The notes under the pieces: model-generated | The model's input: the letters and a program-made list of their open reading frames with translations, nothing else | Told to the model about the DNA's origin: nothing | Databases searched by the model: none | Translations under genes and position numbers: made by a program | Source of the DNA: Hyphomicrobium sp. | GTDB lineage: Bacteria > Pseudomonadota > Alphaproteobacteria > Rhizobiales > Hyphomicrobiaceae | Direction of reading: 5' to 3' | DNA length: 64,000 bases | NCBI RefSeq assembly: GCF_009026145.1 | Contig: NZ_WBUE01000003.1 | Coordinates: forward strand, 62,001 to 126,000 | Shown: positions 33,618 through 42,777 of the stretch, in pieces | Layout: every line of letters begins with the position of its first letter | Numbering within the stretch: position 1 is the first letter of the stretch

Positions 33618-34696
33618 TGGGCCAAGCTACCGCGGAGAGAGCGCCTGCGGACCGCAGCGACGCGCGACGCATGCGCGCAGCTGAGCTCATCGGCGAACGC
33701 CAGATCCAGATCGGCGAGATCGACGCGCCGTCCGCGCCGGCACCTGACGAAGTCCAAGTGCGCTTGCGCGCCGTCGCCCTCAACCACATCGACGTCTGGA
33801 GCTGGCGCGGCATGGCGTTCGCCAAACGCGCGCTTCCGATCGTGCTCGGTGCCGAGGCGGCCGGCGAGGTTGTTGCGACGGGTTCCGCCGTCACGGGCTT
33901 GGCGACGGGTGACCTCGTCGCTGTCTACGGTGCAAAGACCTGCGGCACGTGTGGTCCTTGTCGCGAAGGACGCGACAACTTCTGCGACGGGCCCGCTCCC
34001 ATGTATGGCTTTCATACCGACGGCTTCCTGCGCGAGCGCGTGAACATTCCGGCAAGGCTCGCGGTGAAGGCGCCGGATGGTCTCCCTGCCGAAGCGGCCG
34101 CGTGCGCGCCGATCACGTTCGGAACGGTCGAGCACATGCTGTTCGAGAACGCGGGGCTTCAACGCGGCGAGACCGTACTCGTCCACGCCGGCGGCAGTGG
34201 AATTGGCACCGCCGCCATTCAGCTCGCCAAGGCGGCGGGAGCCACGGTCATCACCACCGTAGGAAGCGACGAGAAGGCCCAAAGGGCGCGCGCACTCGGC
34301 GCGGACCACGTCATCAACTACAAGCAAGAGCGGTTCGAGGGCCGGGTCCGCAGAATTACGGAGCGCCGCGGCGTCGATGTCGTGTTCGAGCATACCGGTC
34401 CCGACACATGGGCCGGCAGCCTGTTGTCGCTCAAGCGCGGTGGACGCCTCGTCACCTGCGGCTCGACGACGGGTGTCGCCGCTAAGACCAATCTCTACAC
34501 GCTCTTCCAGCAGCAGCTGCGTCTGATCGGCAGCTTCGGCTGCCGCATGGGCAGCATGCGCAGCGTCATGGACAAAATGGCCCAAGGCCTCGTGCGCCCG
34601 GTCATCGATACGACGCTTCGTCTCGACGAGATCGCAACTGGTCTCAAGCGGCTCGAAGACCGCGACGTATTCGGCAAGATCATCATAAACCTCTAA
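33617..34696 (+). CDS. Medium-chain zinc alcohol dehydrogenase/quinone oxidoreductase-like
   Basis: About 359 aa (start 33617; 33671 is an alternative). GROES-like N-domain with a structural zinc set CGTCGPCREGRDNFC, and NAD(P)-binding HAGGSGIGTAAIQLAKAAG. It is the equivalent of the adhXL gene in the rhizobial very-long-chain cluster, where the family may act as an enoyl reductase. It lies between the two KS pairs. The catalytic substrate is not known. Confidence 0.83.
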   Translation: MGQATAERAPADRSDARRMRAAELIGERQIQIGEIDAPSAPAPDEVQVRLRAVALNHIDVWSWRGMAFAKRALPIVLGAEAAGEVVATGSAVTGLATGDLVAVYGAKTCGTCGPCREGRDNFCDGPAPMYGFHTDGFLRERVNIPARLAVKAPDGLPAEAAACAPITFGTVEHMLFENAGLQRGETVLVHAGGSGIGTAAIQLAKAAGATVITTVGSDEKAQRARALGADHVINYKQERFEGRVRRITERRGVDVVFEHTGPDTWAGSLLSLKRGGRLVTCGSTTGVAAKTNLYTLFQQQLRLIGSFGCRMGSMRSVMDKMAQGLVRPVIDTTLRLDEIATGLKRLEDRDVFGKIIINL

Positions 34697-34712
34697 CCGG
34701 AGCATCGGGGCA

Positions 34713-35930
34713 ATGCCGCGAAGCACTAACGAGGTCTGGGTCACAGGGATCGGGCTGGTGAGCTCGCTGGGCGAGGATGGTGCTGCCCATGTCGTCGACC
34801 CATCACCGCCCGGAGGTCACCGCCCGATCGTCGACGACGTCCGCTACGCGCCGTACTGTGTCCATCCCCTGGCGCCGCTTGACTACGCGAAGCAGATTCC
34901 GAAAAACAGCGACCAGAGGCAGATGGAGGCGTGGCAGCGGATCGGCGTCTACGCCGCCGGCCTCGCCTTGGCTGACGCAGGCATCGCTGGCAAACCCGAT
35001 CTCCTCGACTGCACCCACCTCGTCGTTGCGGCCGGCAGCGGAGAGCGCGACACCAAGGTCGATTGCGAGGTGCTCGACAAGCTCGCGGACGGCAACGACA
35101 GCACCGTTCTCGCCAAGGAGGTGTTGCCCAGCACGCTGCGGCCAACACTGTTCCTGGCGCAGCTCTCCAACATGCTCGCCGGCAATATCTCGATCGTGCA
35201 CGGCGTCACGGCCTCATCGCGCACCTTCATGGGCGAGGAGATCGCGGGTCTCACCGCCGTCGAGAATGCCGTGAGGCGCATCAAGGCAGGCCAGGCGGAG
35301 CTGGTCCTCGTCGGCGGCGCGTTGAATGCAGAGCGTGAGGATCTCCTGCTGGGCTATGAGCTCGGGCACAACCTGTGGCGGGGCCCGCACGCCGGAGTCT
35401 GGGATCGCCGCTCGGGCGGAGGCGGATTCATACCGGGTAGCGTGGGTGCCTTCCTCATGCTGGAGTCGGGCGCCCATGCCAGGGTGCGCGGTGCAGCGCC
35501 ATATGCGCGCATCGTCGACGTCGTGACCGACTGCTGCAGGCGCATCGACGGCGATGTGGCACGCACGCTGATGACGATGTTCGAGACGGTTCGCGCACTG
35601 CTGCCCAAGGGCACCCTTCCGGTGCTCAGCGGGGCGAGCGGTGTAGAGCCGGCGACCAGCGAGGAGATCGAGTTCTTCGATTACCTGCAGGGGCACAACA
35701 TCGAACCGATCGTTCGTGCCTATGGCAGTCTGCTCGGCCACGGTGTGGAGGCACATTTCCCCACCGGGTTGGCGATGGCCGCGCTCGCGGCAAGGCACGG
35801 GTCGCTGCCGGCGCCCCTCGATGGATCGGGAATAGAGCGGCCATTTGCCGGCACGGTCGAGCGCGTTCTCGTGACCGGCACAGGGCATTGGCGCGGGGAA
35901 GGGCTCGCGCTCGTCGAGGCGATCGCTTGA
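34713..35930 (+). CDS. KS-fold protein lacking the catalytic Cys, copy 2
   Basis: A protein of 405 aa. Parallel to 31111: GIGLVSSLGEDGAAHV, VHGVTASSRTFMGEE in place of the Cys motif, and SLLGHGVEAHF with the retained His. The shared YCVHPLAPLDYAKQIPKNSDQRQME segment shows recent duplication with copy 1. It forms the KS/CLF-like pair with 35938. Confidence 0.82.
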   Translation: MPRSTNEVWVTGIGLVSSLGEDGAAHVVDPSPPGGHRPIVDDVRYAPYCVHPLAPLDYAKQIPKNSDQRQMEAWQRIGVYAAGLALADAGIAGKPDLLDCTHLVVAAGSGERDTKVDCEVLDKLADGNDSTVLAKEVLPSTLRPTLFLAQLSNMLAGNISIVHGVTASSRTFMGEEIAGLTAVENAVRRIKAGQAELVLVGGALNAEREDLLLGYELGHNLWRGPHAGVWDRRSGGGGFIPGSVGAFLMLESGAHARVRGAAPYARIVDVVTDCCRRIDGDVARTLMTMFETVRALLPKGTLPVLSGASGVEPATSEEIEFFDYLQGHNIEPIVRAYGSLLGHGVEAHFPTGLAMAALAARHGSLPAPLDGSGIERPFAGTVERVLVTGTGHWRGEGLALVEAIA

Positions 35931-35937
35931 GGAAACA

Positions 35938-37212
35938 ATGAGCAACTACCGCGACGATAGGGGACGCCCGCTGGTCGCCGTCACCGGCACTGGAGTGGTG
36001 ACATCGCTTGGCATCGGCAAGACGGACAACTGGGCGGCCCTGACCGCGGGCAGCTCTGGGATCAAGAAGATCTCGCGCTTTGCGACCGACGGATTGCGCA
36101 CGACGATTGCCGGCACCGTCGACTTTCTCGCTCCCCAGCCTCGGTCGGCGCCGGCACTTTCGGTCGAGATGGCACTGTGCGCAGCGCAGGAGGCGCTCGG
36201 CGAGGCTGCTATAGGATCCTCGGGGAGCTTTCCTGGTCCGCTCTTTCTCGCCACGCCCCCGGCGGAACTCGAGTGGCCGCAGCGCAAGGCGCTCTATGAT
36301 ACCCCTTCAGTCGCGGATCTATCCGGGTACAAGCGGCTCGTCGCCGCGGCGCGAGATGGCGATTGGCGCGACTTCGGTTCCCTCTTCCAGTTCGCCAGCG
36401 TTGCCGACCACATCGCCGCAAGCCTCGGAACCCGCGGGCTGCCCATCTCGGTGTCCACCGCGTGCGCATCGGGCGCGACGGCGATACAGCTCGGTGTCGA
36501 GGCGATACGTCGTGGCGAAACGGAGGTGGCTCTCTGCATTGGAACGGACACCTCGGTTCAGATCGAGGCCCTGATCCGATTTTCACTGCTTTCCGCGTTG
36601 TCGACCAGGAACGAGCCCGCCGACCGAGCCTCGCGACCGTTCTCGAAGGATCGCGATGGATTTGTCATGGCCGAGGGAGCGGCCGCTTTGGTTCTGGAGT
36701 CCTACCAGTCGGCCAAGGCGCGGGGCGCCTCTATCTTGGGATTCGTGCGCGGCTGCGGCGAGAAGGCGGACACCTATCACCGCACGCGGTCGAAGCCGGA
36801 CGGGACAGCGATCATTGGCGCCATCCGCAATGCATTGGACGATGCCGGCGTCGACCCCGACGAGATCGACTACATCAATGCCCATGGCACGAGCACGCCG
36901 GAGAACGACAAGATGGAGTACATCTCGCTCAAGGCGGTGCTCGGCGAGCATCTGGCGGCAACGCCAATCAGCTCCAACAAGTCGATGATCGGCCACACGC
37001 TATCGGCCGCCGGAGCCATCGAGGCCGTGTTTTCCCTGCTGACGATCAGGAACGGCACGCTGCCGCCGACGATCAACTATGCTCTGCCCGATCCGGAAAT
37101 CCCGCTTGACGTTGTTGCCAACGTCTCGCGTCCGGCGAGCGTGCACACGGTGCTCTCCAACTCGTTCGGGTTCGGCGGCCAGAACGTCTCATTGGTGCTC
37201 GCGGCGCCTTGA
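35938..37212 (+). CDS. Beta-ketoacyl-ACP synthase (FabF-like), copy 2
   Basis: A protein of 424 aa. ISVSTACASGATAIQLG holds the nucleophile, with YINAHGTSTPENDKMEY and SNKSMIGHTLSAAGA the two His motifs. It is 7 bp after the Cys-less partner and last of the plus-strand operon. No lpxXL acyltransferase follows, unlike the rhizobial cluster. Confidence 0.9.
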   Translation: MSNYRDDRGRPLVAVTGTGVVTSLGIGKTDNWAALTAGSSGIKKISRFATDGLRTTIAGTVDFLAPQPRSAPALSVEMALCAAQEALGEAAIGSSGSFPGPLFLATPPAELEWPQRKALYDTPSVADLSGYKRLVAAARDGDWRDFGSLFQFASVADHIAASLGTRGLPISVSTACASGATAIQLGVEAIRRGETEVALCIGTDTSVQIEALIRFSLLSALSTRNEPADRASRPFSKDRDGFVMAEGAAALVLESYQSAKARGASILGFVRGCGEKADTYHRTRSKPDGTAIIGAIRNALDDAGVDPDEIDYINAHGTSTPENDKMEYISLKAVLGEHLAATPISSNKSMIGHTLSAAGAIEAVFSLLTIRNGTLPPTINYALPDPEIPLDVVANVSRPASVHTVLSNSFGFGGQNVSLVLAAP

Positions 37213-37377
37213 GCGGATAGGCAGCGATGCCGTGCGCGGCGCGGCGATACGCCTGGTTCCGCGGATATTCGCTCATTGCGCCGTTGTCGCGGTATGGAGT
37301 AGTGGCGTGGGGCCCGCTGCGCACTGACAGCCGACAGCGGACGCCATCAACATGTCGCAGCGGCATGAGCGCCACGG

Positions 37378-37391
37378 TTAACCCGGGTCAA
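37378..37391 (+). promoter_or_regulatory. NNR box 1 upstream of narK
   Basis: TTAAC-N4-GTCAA, exact ideal form; 222 bp before the narK start. A second box lies 128 bp downstream. Confidence 0.55.
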
Positions 37392-37427
37392 GCATCACAC
37401 GTGCCCACCAGGGGGATCGTGATCGAC

Positions 37428-37459
37428 GCGACCGCCGCCTCCCCGAACGGCGGGGTCGC
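37428..37459 (+). other. Imperfect GC-rich hairpin between the two narK boxes
   Basis: GCGACCGCCG pairs with CGGC-GG-(GG)-TCGC across a 10-nt loop, with a 2-nt bulge. There is no U-tract. It may stop readthrough from the KS operon or be chance in GC-rich DNA. No gene is seen in 37213-37613. Confidence 0.3.
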
Positions 37460-37505
37460 GGCTCTATGCGGCCCCGTGCAGCGTCCACGCCGATTTCGCC
37501 GTCCA

Positions 37506-37519
37506 TTGACGTAGGTCAA
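37506..37519 (+). promoter_or_regulatory. NNR box 2 upstream of narK
   Basis: TTGAC-N4-GTCAA. The centre (37512) is 41.5 bp from a TSS expected near 37554, with an AAACTA-like -10 at 37542-37547, about 60 bp before the narK start. Confidence 0.6.
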
Positions 37520-37613
37520 CATTTTTAATGTTGGAGCAGGCAAACTACGCGCGGGCTCGTGAGAGCGAAGGCGGAAATCTCACAGCTGTCCCGCGGGCGG
37601 CAGGAGGAGGCAA

Positions 37614-38978
37614 ATGACCGTGAGCGCCAATTCGGTGGATCAGCGCAAGGCGGACGCTACCTGGCTGCAGCAATGGTCAACGGACGATAGCGCCTTCTGG
37701 GAGGCGCGCGGCAAGCGCCTTGCCTGGCGAACCCTCGGCATCACGACGGTCGATCTCACCCTGGCCTTCATCGTCTGGTTCGTCGTCTCGGCACTCGTCG
37801 TGCGGCTACCGGCGGCCGGATTTGCCCTGACGACCACGCAGCTATTCTGGCTCGCGGCCTTGCCTGGCCTTGCGGGGGGCCTGATGCGCATGGCGCATAC
37901 GTTCCTCGTCCCGCTCTTTGGAACGCGCCACGTCGTAGCCTTCGCCACGCTTTCGCTGCTCGTCCCCGCGGTCGGATGGTACTTCGCCGTCCAGGACCCG
38001 ACGACGCCCTATTGGGTGCTGCTCCTGCTCGCCTTCCTCGCCGGCCTCGGCGGGGGGAATTTCTCGTCCTTCATGCCCTCGACCAGCCTGTTCTTCCCCA
38101 AGCACCTACAAGGCACGGCTCTCGCGATCCAGGCCGGGGTCGGTAATTTCGGCGTCTCCATCGTGCAGTTCGTCACGCCTTGGATCATCGGCTTTGCGCT
38201 TGCCGGATCGCTGCTCGGCGAGCCGCAGATTGCCGGCCCCGCACCTGAAGCCGCCAGTCCGATCTGGCTGCAGAACGCCACCGCCATCTACGTGCCCTTC
38301 ATCGTAGTGTTCGGCATTGCCTCCTGGGTGATGCTGCGCAGTGTGCCCGTGCGCGCCAACTTCGGCGAGCAGCTCGACATCTTCGGGATGAAGCACGGCC
38401 TGTTCATGACGTTTCTCTATGTAGGCACCTTCGGCACCTTCTCGGGCCTGGCTGCGACGTTCCCGCTGCTCATCCAGAAGCTCTACGGCGGCATGCCTGG
38501 CGCGCCCGACCCGCTGGCCTATGCTTTCCTCGGCCCGCTCGTCGGCTCGGCGGCCCGCATCTTCGCCGGTCCCCTTGCCGACAGACTTGGCGGCGCGCGC
38601 GTCACGCAATGGTCCTTCATCGGCCTCCTTGTGTCGGCCATCGCCATTACGTTCTTTACCGCCCCGACCTCGATGGCCGAGTTCCCCTACTTCGTCGCCG
38701 TCATGCTCATGCTGTTCTTCTTCGCTGGCGTCGGCAACGCGTCGACATTCAAGCAGATGCCGATGATCTTTCCGCCGCGCCAAGCCGCCGGGGTGATCGG
38801 CTGGACAAGCGCCATGGCCGCGTTCGGCCCATTCGCCTGCGGGCTTATGCTCGGCTACGCGCTTGATTGGTTCGGCTCGTTCAACCCATTCTTCTACTGG
38901 GCCGCCCTCTTCTATCTCGTCTGTGCGGCAATCAACTGGTGGTACTACGCGCGCAAGGGCGCGGAGAAGCCTTGCTGA
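37614..38978 (+). CDS. narK: NarK-type nitrate/nitrite transporter
   Basis: A protein of 454 aa, MFS with about 12 membrane segments. QAGVGNFGVSIVQFVTP and FAGVGNASTFKQMPMIFPP correspond to the two nitrate signature regions of NarK/NrtP; the Gly-Asn pairs are kept. A single domain, not a NarK1-NarK2 fusion. It precedes narG by 28 bp and probably heads the nar operon. Confidence 0.92.
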   Translation: MTVSANSVDQRKADATWLQQWSTDDSAFWEARGKRLAWRTLGITTVDLTLAFIVWFVVSALVVRLPAAGFALTTTQLFWLAALPGLAGGLMRMAHTFLVPLFGTRHVVAFATLSLLVPAVGWYFAVQDPTTPYWVLLLLAFLAGLGGGNFSSFMPSTSLFFPKHLQGTALAIQAGVGNFGVSIVQFVTPWIIGFALAGSLLGEPQIAGPAPEAASPIWLQNATAIYVPFIVVFGIASWVMLRSVPVRANFGEQLDIFGMKHGLFMTFLYVGTFGTFSGLAATFPLLIQKLYGGMPGAPDPLAYAFLGPLVGSAARIFAGPLADRLGGARVTQWSFIGLLVSAIAITFFTAPTSMAEFPYFVAVMLMLFFFAGVGNASTFKQMPMIFPPRQAAGVIGWTSAMAAFGPFACGLMLGYALDWFGSFNPFFYWAALFYLVCAAINWWYYARKGAEKPC

Positions 38979-39006
38979 TGCTCACCGGCCCCCATCGGAG
39001 CAGACC

Positions 39007-42000
39007 ATGAGCCACTTCCTCGATCGCCTCACGTTCTTCAACCGCGTCGTCGACGAGTTTGCCGACGGCCACGGCGTCGTAACCCGCGAGGATCGGCGTT
39101 GGGAGGACGGCTACCGCAAGCGCTGGCAGCACGACAAGATTGTGCGTTCCACGCACGGCGCCAACTGCACCGGCTCGTGCTCGTGGAAGATCTACGTCAA
39201 GGGCGGCATCGTCACCTGGGAGACGCAGCAGACCGATTACCCGCGCACACGCCCGGAGCTGCCAAACCACGAGCCGCGGGGCTGCGCTCGCGGCGCCAGC
39301 TACTCCTGGTATCTCTACTCGGGCAACCGAGCGAAGTACCCACTGGTGCGCTCGCGCCTGTTGAAGCTGTGGCGCGAGGCGAGGGCCGTGCGCACGCCGG
39401 TTGCCGCCTGGGCGTCCATCGTCGAGAGCCCCGAGAAGCGGGCTGCCTATACGAAGAAGCGCGGCCTCGGTGGCTTTGTGCGCGCCACCTGGGACGAGGT
39501 GACGGAGATCATCGCCGCCGCCAATGCCTATACGGCGAAGACGTACGGCCCCGACCGCATTTGCGGCTTCTCGCCGATCCCGGCGATGTCGATGGTGAGC
39601 TACGCCGCCGGCGCGCGCTATCTCTCGCTGCTCGGGGGCGTGTGCCTGTCGTTCTACGACTGGTACTGCGACCTCCCGCCTGCCTCCCCGCAAACCTGGG
39701 GCGAGCAGACCGACGTGCCGGAATCGGCCGATTGGTACAATTCGGGCTTTCTCATCCTGTGGGGGTCGAACGTCCCGCAGACGCGCACGCCCGACGCCCA
39801 CTTCTATACCGAGGCCCGCTATCGCGGTGCCAAGAGCGTCGTCATATGCCCCGACTATTCCGAGGCATCAAAGTTTGCCGATCTCTGGATCTCGGTGAAG
39901 CAGGGAACCGACTCCGCGCTGGCGATGGCCATGGGCCACGTCATCGTGCGCGAATGCTACGTCGATAGAAAGGTCGCCTACTTCGAGGACTACGTCCGTC
40001 AATACACCGACATGCCGATGCTGGTGCGGTTGGTGAAGCAGGGTTCCAACCTCGTCCCTGACCGGCTGTTGCGCGCCTCCGATTTCGCAGGCGCGCTCGG
40101 CGAAACCAACAATCCGGAGTGGAAGACCGTGGCCTATGACGAGGCTTCGGGCGCGATCGTGGTGCCGCACGGCTCGGTCGGCTTCCGCTGGGGCGAGAAG
40201 GGCAAATGGAACCTGGAGGAGAAGGAGGCGTCCGGACGCACCACCAAACTGCGGTTGACGCTCGATGATGTCAGGGACGAGTACGCCGAGGTCGCCTTCC
40301 CTTACTTCGGCAATGCCGAGCACGATCATTTCACGGGCACCGATCACGCCAGCGTATTGCCGCGTCGCGTACCGGTGAAAAGGATTGCGCTTGCCGACGG
40401 CGAGGCCCTCGTCGCCAGTGTGTTCGATCTCTTCGTCGCCAACTACGGCGTCGACCGCGGTTTCGGCGGCGGCAACGTTGCTAAGTCCTACGACGACAAC
40501 GAGCCCTACACGCCAGCCTGGGCGGAAAAGATAACCGGCGTGCCGCGCGACCAGATCATCACCGTCGCCCGCGAGTTCGCGCTCAACGCCGAAAAGACCC
40601 GCGGTCGCTCGATGATCATCATCGGTGCGGCGATGAACCACTGGTACCACATGGACATGAACTACCGCGGCGTCATCAACATGCTGGTGATGTGCGGTTG
40701 CGTCGGCCAGTCGGGCGGTGGCTGGTCGCACTATGTTGGCCAGGAAAAGCTGCGGCCGCAATCGGGCTGGCTGCCTCTGGCGTTCGGGCTCGACTGGGGG
40801 CGTCCGCCGCGCCAGCAGAACGCGACCTCGTTCTTCTACGCGCACACCGATCAATGGCGCTACGAGACGCTGGACGTGAAGGAGATTCTCTCGCCCACCG
40901 CGCCGCCGGGACCGTGGGACGGCGCCATCATCGACTACAACGTCCGCGCCGAGCGCATGGGCTGGCTGCCGTCCGCGCCACAGCTCGAGCAGAACCCCCT
41001 GGCGGTTGCGGCAAAGGCAGCCGAGAAAGGTCTCGAGCCAAAGGACTACGTGGCGGACGCTTTGAAGTCCGGCGCGCTCAAGCTTTCCTGCGAGGACCCC
41101 GACAAGCCGGTCAACTGGCCACGCAACCTTTTCGTCTGGCGCTCCAATCTGCTCGGCTCGTCGGGCAAGGGGCACGAGTACTTCCTGAAGCACCTTCTCG
41201 GCACGACGCATGGCGTCATGGGCAAGGACCTCGGCGCCACGGGCAAGCAGAAGCCGCTCGATGTCACCTGGCACGAGGAGGCGCCGGAAGGGAAGCTCGA
41301 CTTGCTGGTGACGCTCGACTTCCGCATGTCGACCACCTGCGTTTACTCCGACATCGTTCTGCCAACCGCCACCTGGTACGAGAAGAACGATCTCAACACG
41401 TCCGACATGCACCCGTTCATTCACCCGCTGACCGGCGCGGTCGATCCGGTGTGGGAGTGCCGCAGCGACTGGGAGATCTACAAATCGATCGCTCGGAAGT
41501 TCTCCGAGGTTGCTCCTGAGGTTCTGGGCGTCGAGAAGGATGTCGTGCTGACACCGATCATGCACGACACGGCCGGCGAGATCGCGCAGGCGCTCGACGT
41601 CAAGGATTGGAAGAAGGGCGAAGTGGCGCCGATCCCCGGCAAGACCATGCCGCAAGTGACCGTGGTCGAGCGCGACTATCCCAACCTCTACAAGCGCTTC
41701 ACCTCCCTCGGCCCGTTGATGGCCAAGCTCGGCAACGGCGGCAAGGGCATGAGCTGGAACACGGAGCACGAGGTCGAGCTCTTAAAGAAACTCAACGGCA
41801 TCATCACCGAGGAAGGGCCCACCAAGGGCGCGGCGCGCATCGACACCGACATCGATGCCGCCGAAGTGCTGCTCATGCTCGCCCCGGAGACTAACGGCGA
41901 GGTGGCGGTCAAAGCCTGGGCCTCGCTCGGCACCTTCACCGGCCGTGACCACACGCACCTCGCGATCGGGAAGGAGGACGACAAGATACGCTTCCGCGAC

Positions 42001-42777
42001 GTCGTAGCCCAGCCGCGCAAGATCATCTCCTCGCCGATATGGTCGGGGCTCGAGTCGGAGAAGGTCTGCTACAACGCCGGCTACACGAACGTGCATGAGC
42101 TGATCCCCTGGCGCACGCTCACCGGGCGCCAGCAGCTCTATCAGGATCACTTGTGGATGCGCGCCTTCGGCGAGGGCTTCTGTGCCTACCGGCCGCCGAT
42201 CGACACCAAGACCATTAAGCCCGTGCTCGATCGCAAGCCGAACGGCAACAAGTCGGTCGTGCTCAACTTCATCACGCCGCACCAGAAGTGGGGCATTCAC
42301 TCCACCTATACCGACAATCTCCTGATGCTTACGCTGTCTCGCGGCGGCCCCATCGTGTGGATCAGCGAGGTGGATGCCAGGAAGGCGGGGATTGTCGACA
42401 ACGACTGGATCGAGGCCTTCAACACCAACGGCGCGCTCGTGGCTCGTGCGGTTGTCTCCCAGCGCGTCAAGGAAGGCATGTGCATGATGTACCACGCGCA
42501 GGAGAAGATCGTGAACGTGCCCGGGTCCGAGCAGACGGGCCAGCGCGGCGGCATTCACAACTCGGTTACGCGCGCGGTCTTGAAGCCTACCCACATGATC
42601 GGCGGGTACGCACAACAGTCCTACGGCTTCAACTACTACGGCACCGTGGGATCGAACCGCGACGAGTTCGTCATCGTGCGCAAGATGAGCGCCGTCGATT
42701 GGCTCGATGAACCGACCGCCGACCAGCCAGAACCGCTCCCTGTCGCGCCCGCGCCGAAGATGGAGGCCGCCGAATGA
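39007..42777 (+). CDS. narG: Respiratory nitrate reductase alpha subunit
   Basis: A protein of 1256 aa, as expected. FS0 ligands H50, C54, C58, C93 and the molybdenum Asp (D222 in YDWYCDLPPASP) match E. coli NarG. It lacks a visible twin-Arg signal and works at the cytoplasmic membrane face in NarGHI. The start at 39007 fits family length; an open frame from 38863 would overlap narK. Its stop overlaps the narH start by 4 bp. Confidence 0.96.
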   Translation: MSHFLDRLTFFNRVVDEFADGHGVVTREDRRWEDGYRKRWQHDKIVRSTHGANCTGSCSWKIYVKGGIVTWETQQTDYPRTRPELPNHEPRGCARGASYSWYLYSGNRAKYPLVRSRLLKLWREARAVRTPVAAWASIVESPEKRAAYTKKRGLGGFVRATWDEVTEIIAAANAYTAKTYGPDRICGFSPIPAMSMVSYAAGARYLSLLGGVCLSFYDWYCDLPPASPQTWGEQTDVPESADWYNSGFLILWGSNVPQTRTPDAHFYTEARYRGAKSVVICPDYSEASKFADLWISVKQGTDSALAMAMGHVIVRECYVDRKVAYFEDYVRQYTDMPMLVRLVKQGSNLVPDRLLRASDFAGALGETNNPEWKTVAYDEASGAIVVPHGSVGFRWGEKGKWNLEEKEASGRTTKLRLTLDDVRDEYAEVAFPYFGNAEHDHFTGTDHASVLPRRVPVKRIALADGEALVASVFDLFVANYGVDRGFGGGNVAKSYDDNEPYTPAWAEKITGVPRDQIITVAREFALNAEKTRGRSMIIIGAAMNHWYHMDMNYRGVINMLVMCGCVGQSGGGWSHYVGQEKLRPQSGWLPLAFGLDWGRPPRQQNATSFFYAHTDQWRYETLDVKEILSPTAPPGPWDGAIIDYNVRAERMGWLPSAPQLEQNPLAVAAKAAEKGLEPKDYVADALKSGALKLSCEDPDKPVNWPRNLFVWRSNLLGSSGKGHEYFLKHLLGTTHGVMGKDLGATGKQKPLDVTWHEEAPEGKLDLLVTLDFRMSTTCVYSDIVLPTATWYEKNDLNTSDMHPFIHPLTGAVDPVWECRSDWEIYKSIARKFSEVAPEVLGVEKDVVLTPIMHDTAGEIAQALDVKDWKKGEVAPIPGKTMPQVTVVERDYPNLYKRFTSLGPLMAKLGNGGKGMSWNTEHEVELLKKLNGIITEEGPTKGAARIDTDIDAAEVLLMLAPETNGEVAVKAWASLGTFTGRDHTHLAIGKEDDKIRFRDVVAQPRKIISSPIWSGLESEKVCYNAGYTNVHELIPWRTLTGRQQLYQDHLWMRAFGEGFCAYRPPIDTKTIKPVLDRKPNGNKSVVLNFITPHQKWGIHSTYTDNLLMLTLSRGGPIVWISEVDARKAGIVDNDWIEAFNTNGALVARAVVSQRVKEGMCMMYHAQEKIVNVPGSEQTGQRGGIHNSVTRAVLKPTHMIGGYAQQSYGFNYYGTVGSNRDEFVIVRKMSAVDWLDEPTADQPEPLPVAPAPKMEAAE

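Noticed and set aside
33476-34744. 422-codon open frame antisense to the alcohol dehydrogenase gene
   Set aside because: The sense strand has an intact zinc and NAD-binding enzyme with operon context; the antisense frame has none.
39868-41769. 633-codon open frame antisense to narG
   Set aside because: Shadow of a strongly coding GC-rich gene; the sense product has all NarG ligands and the antisense translation has no domain.
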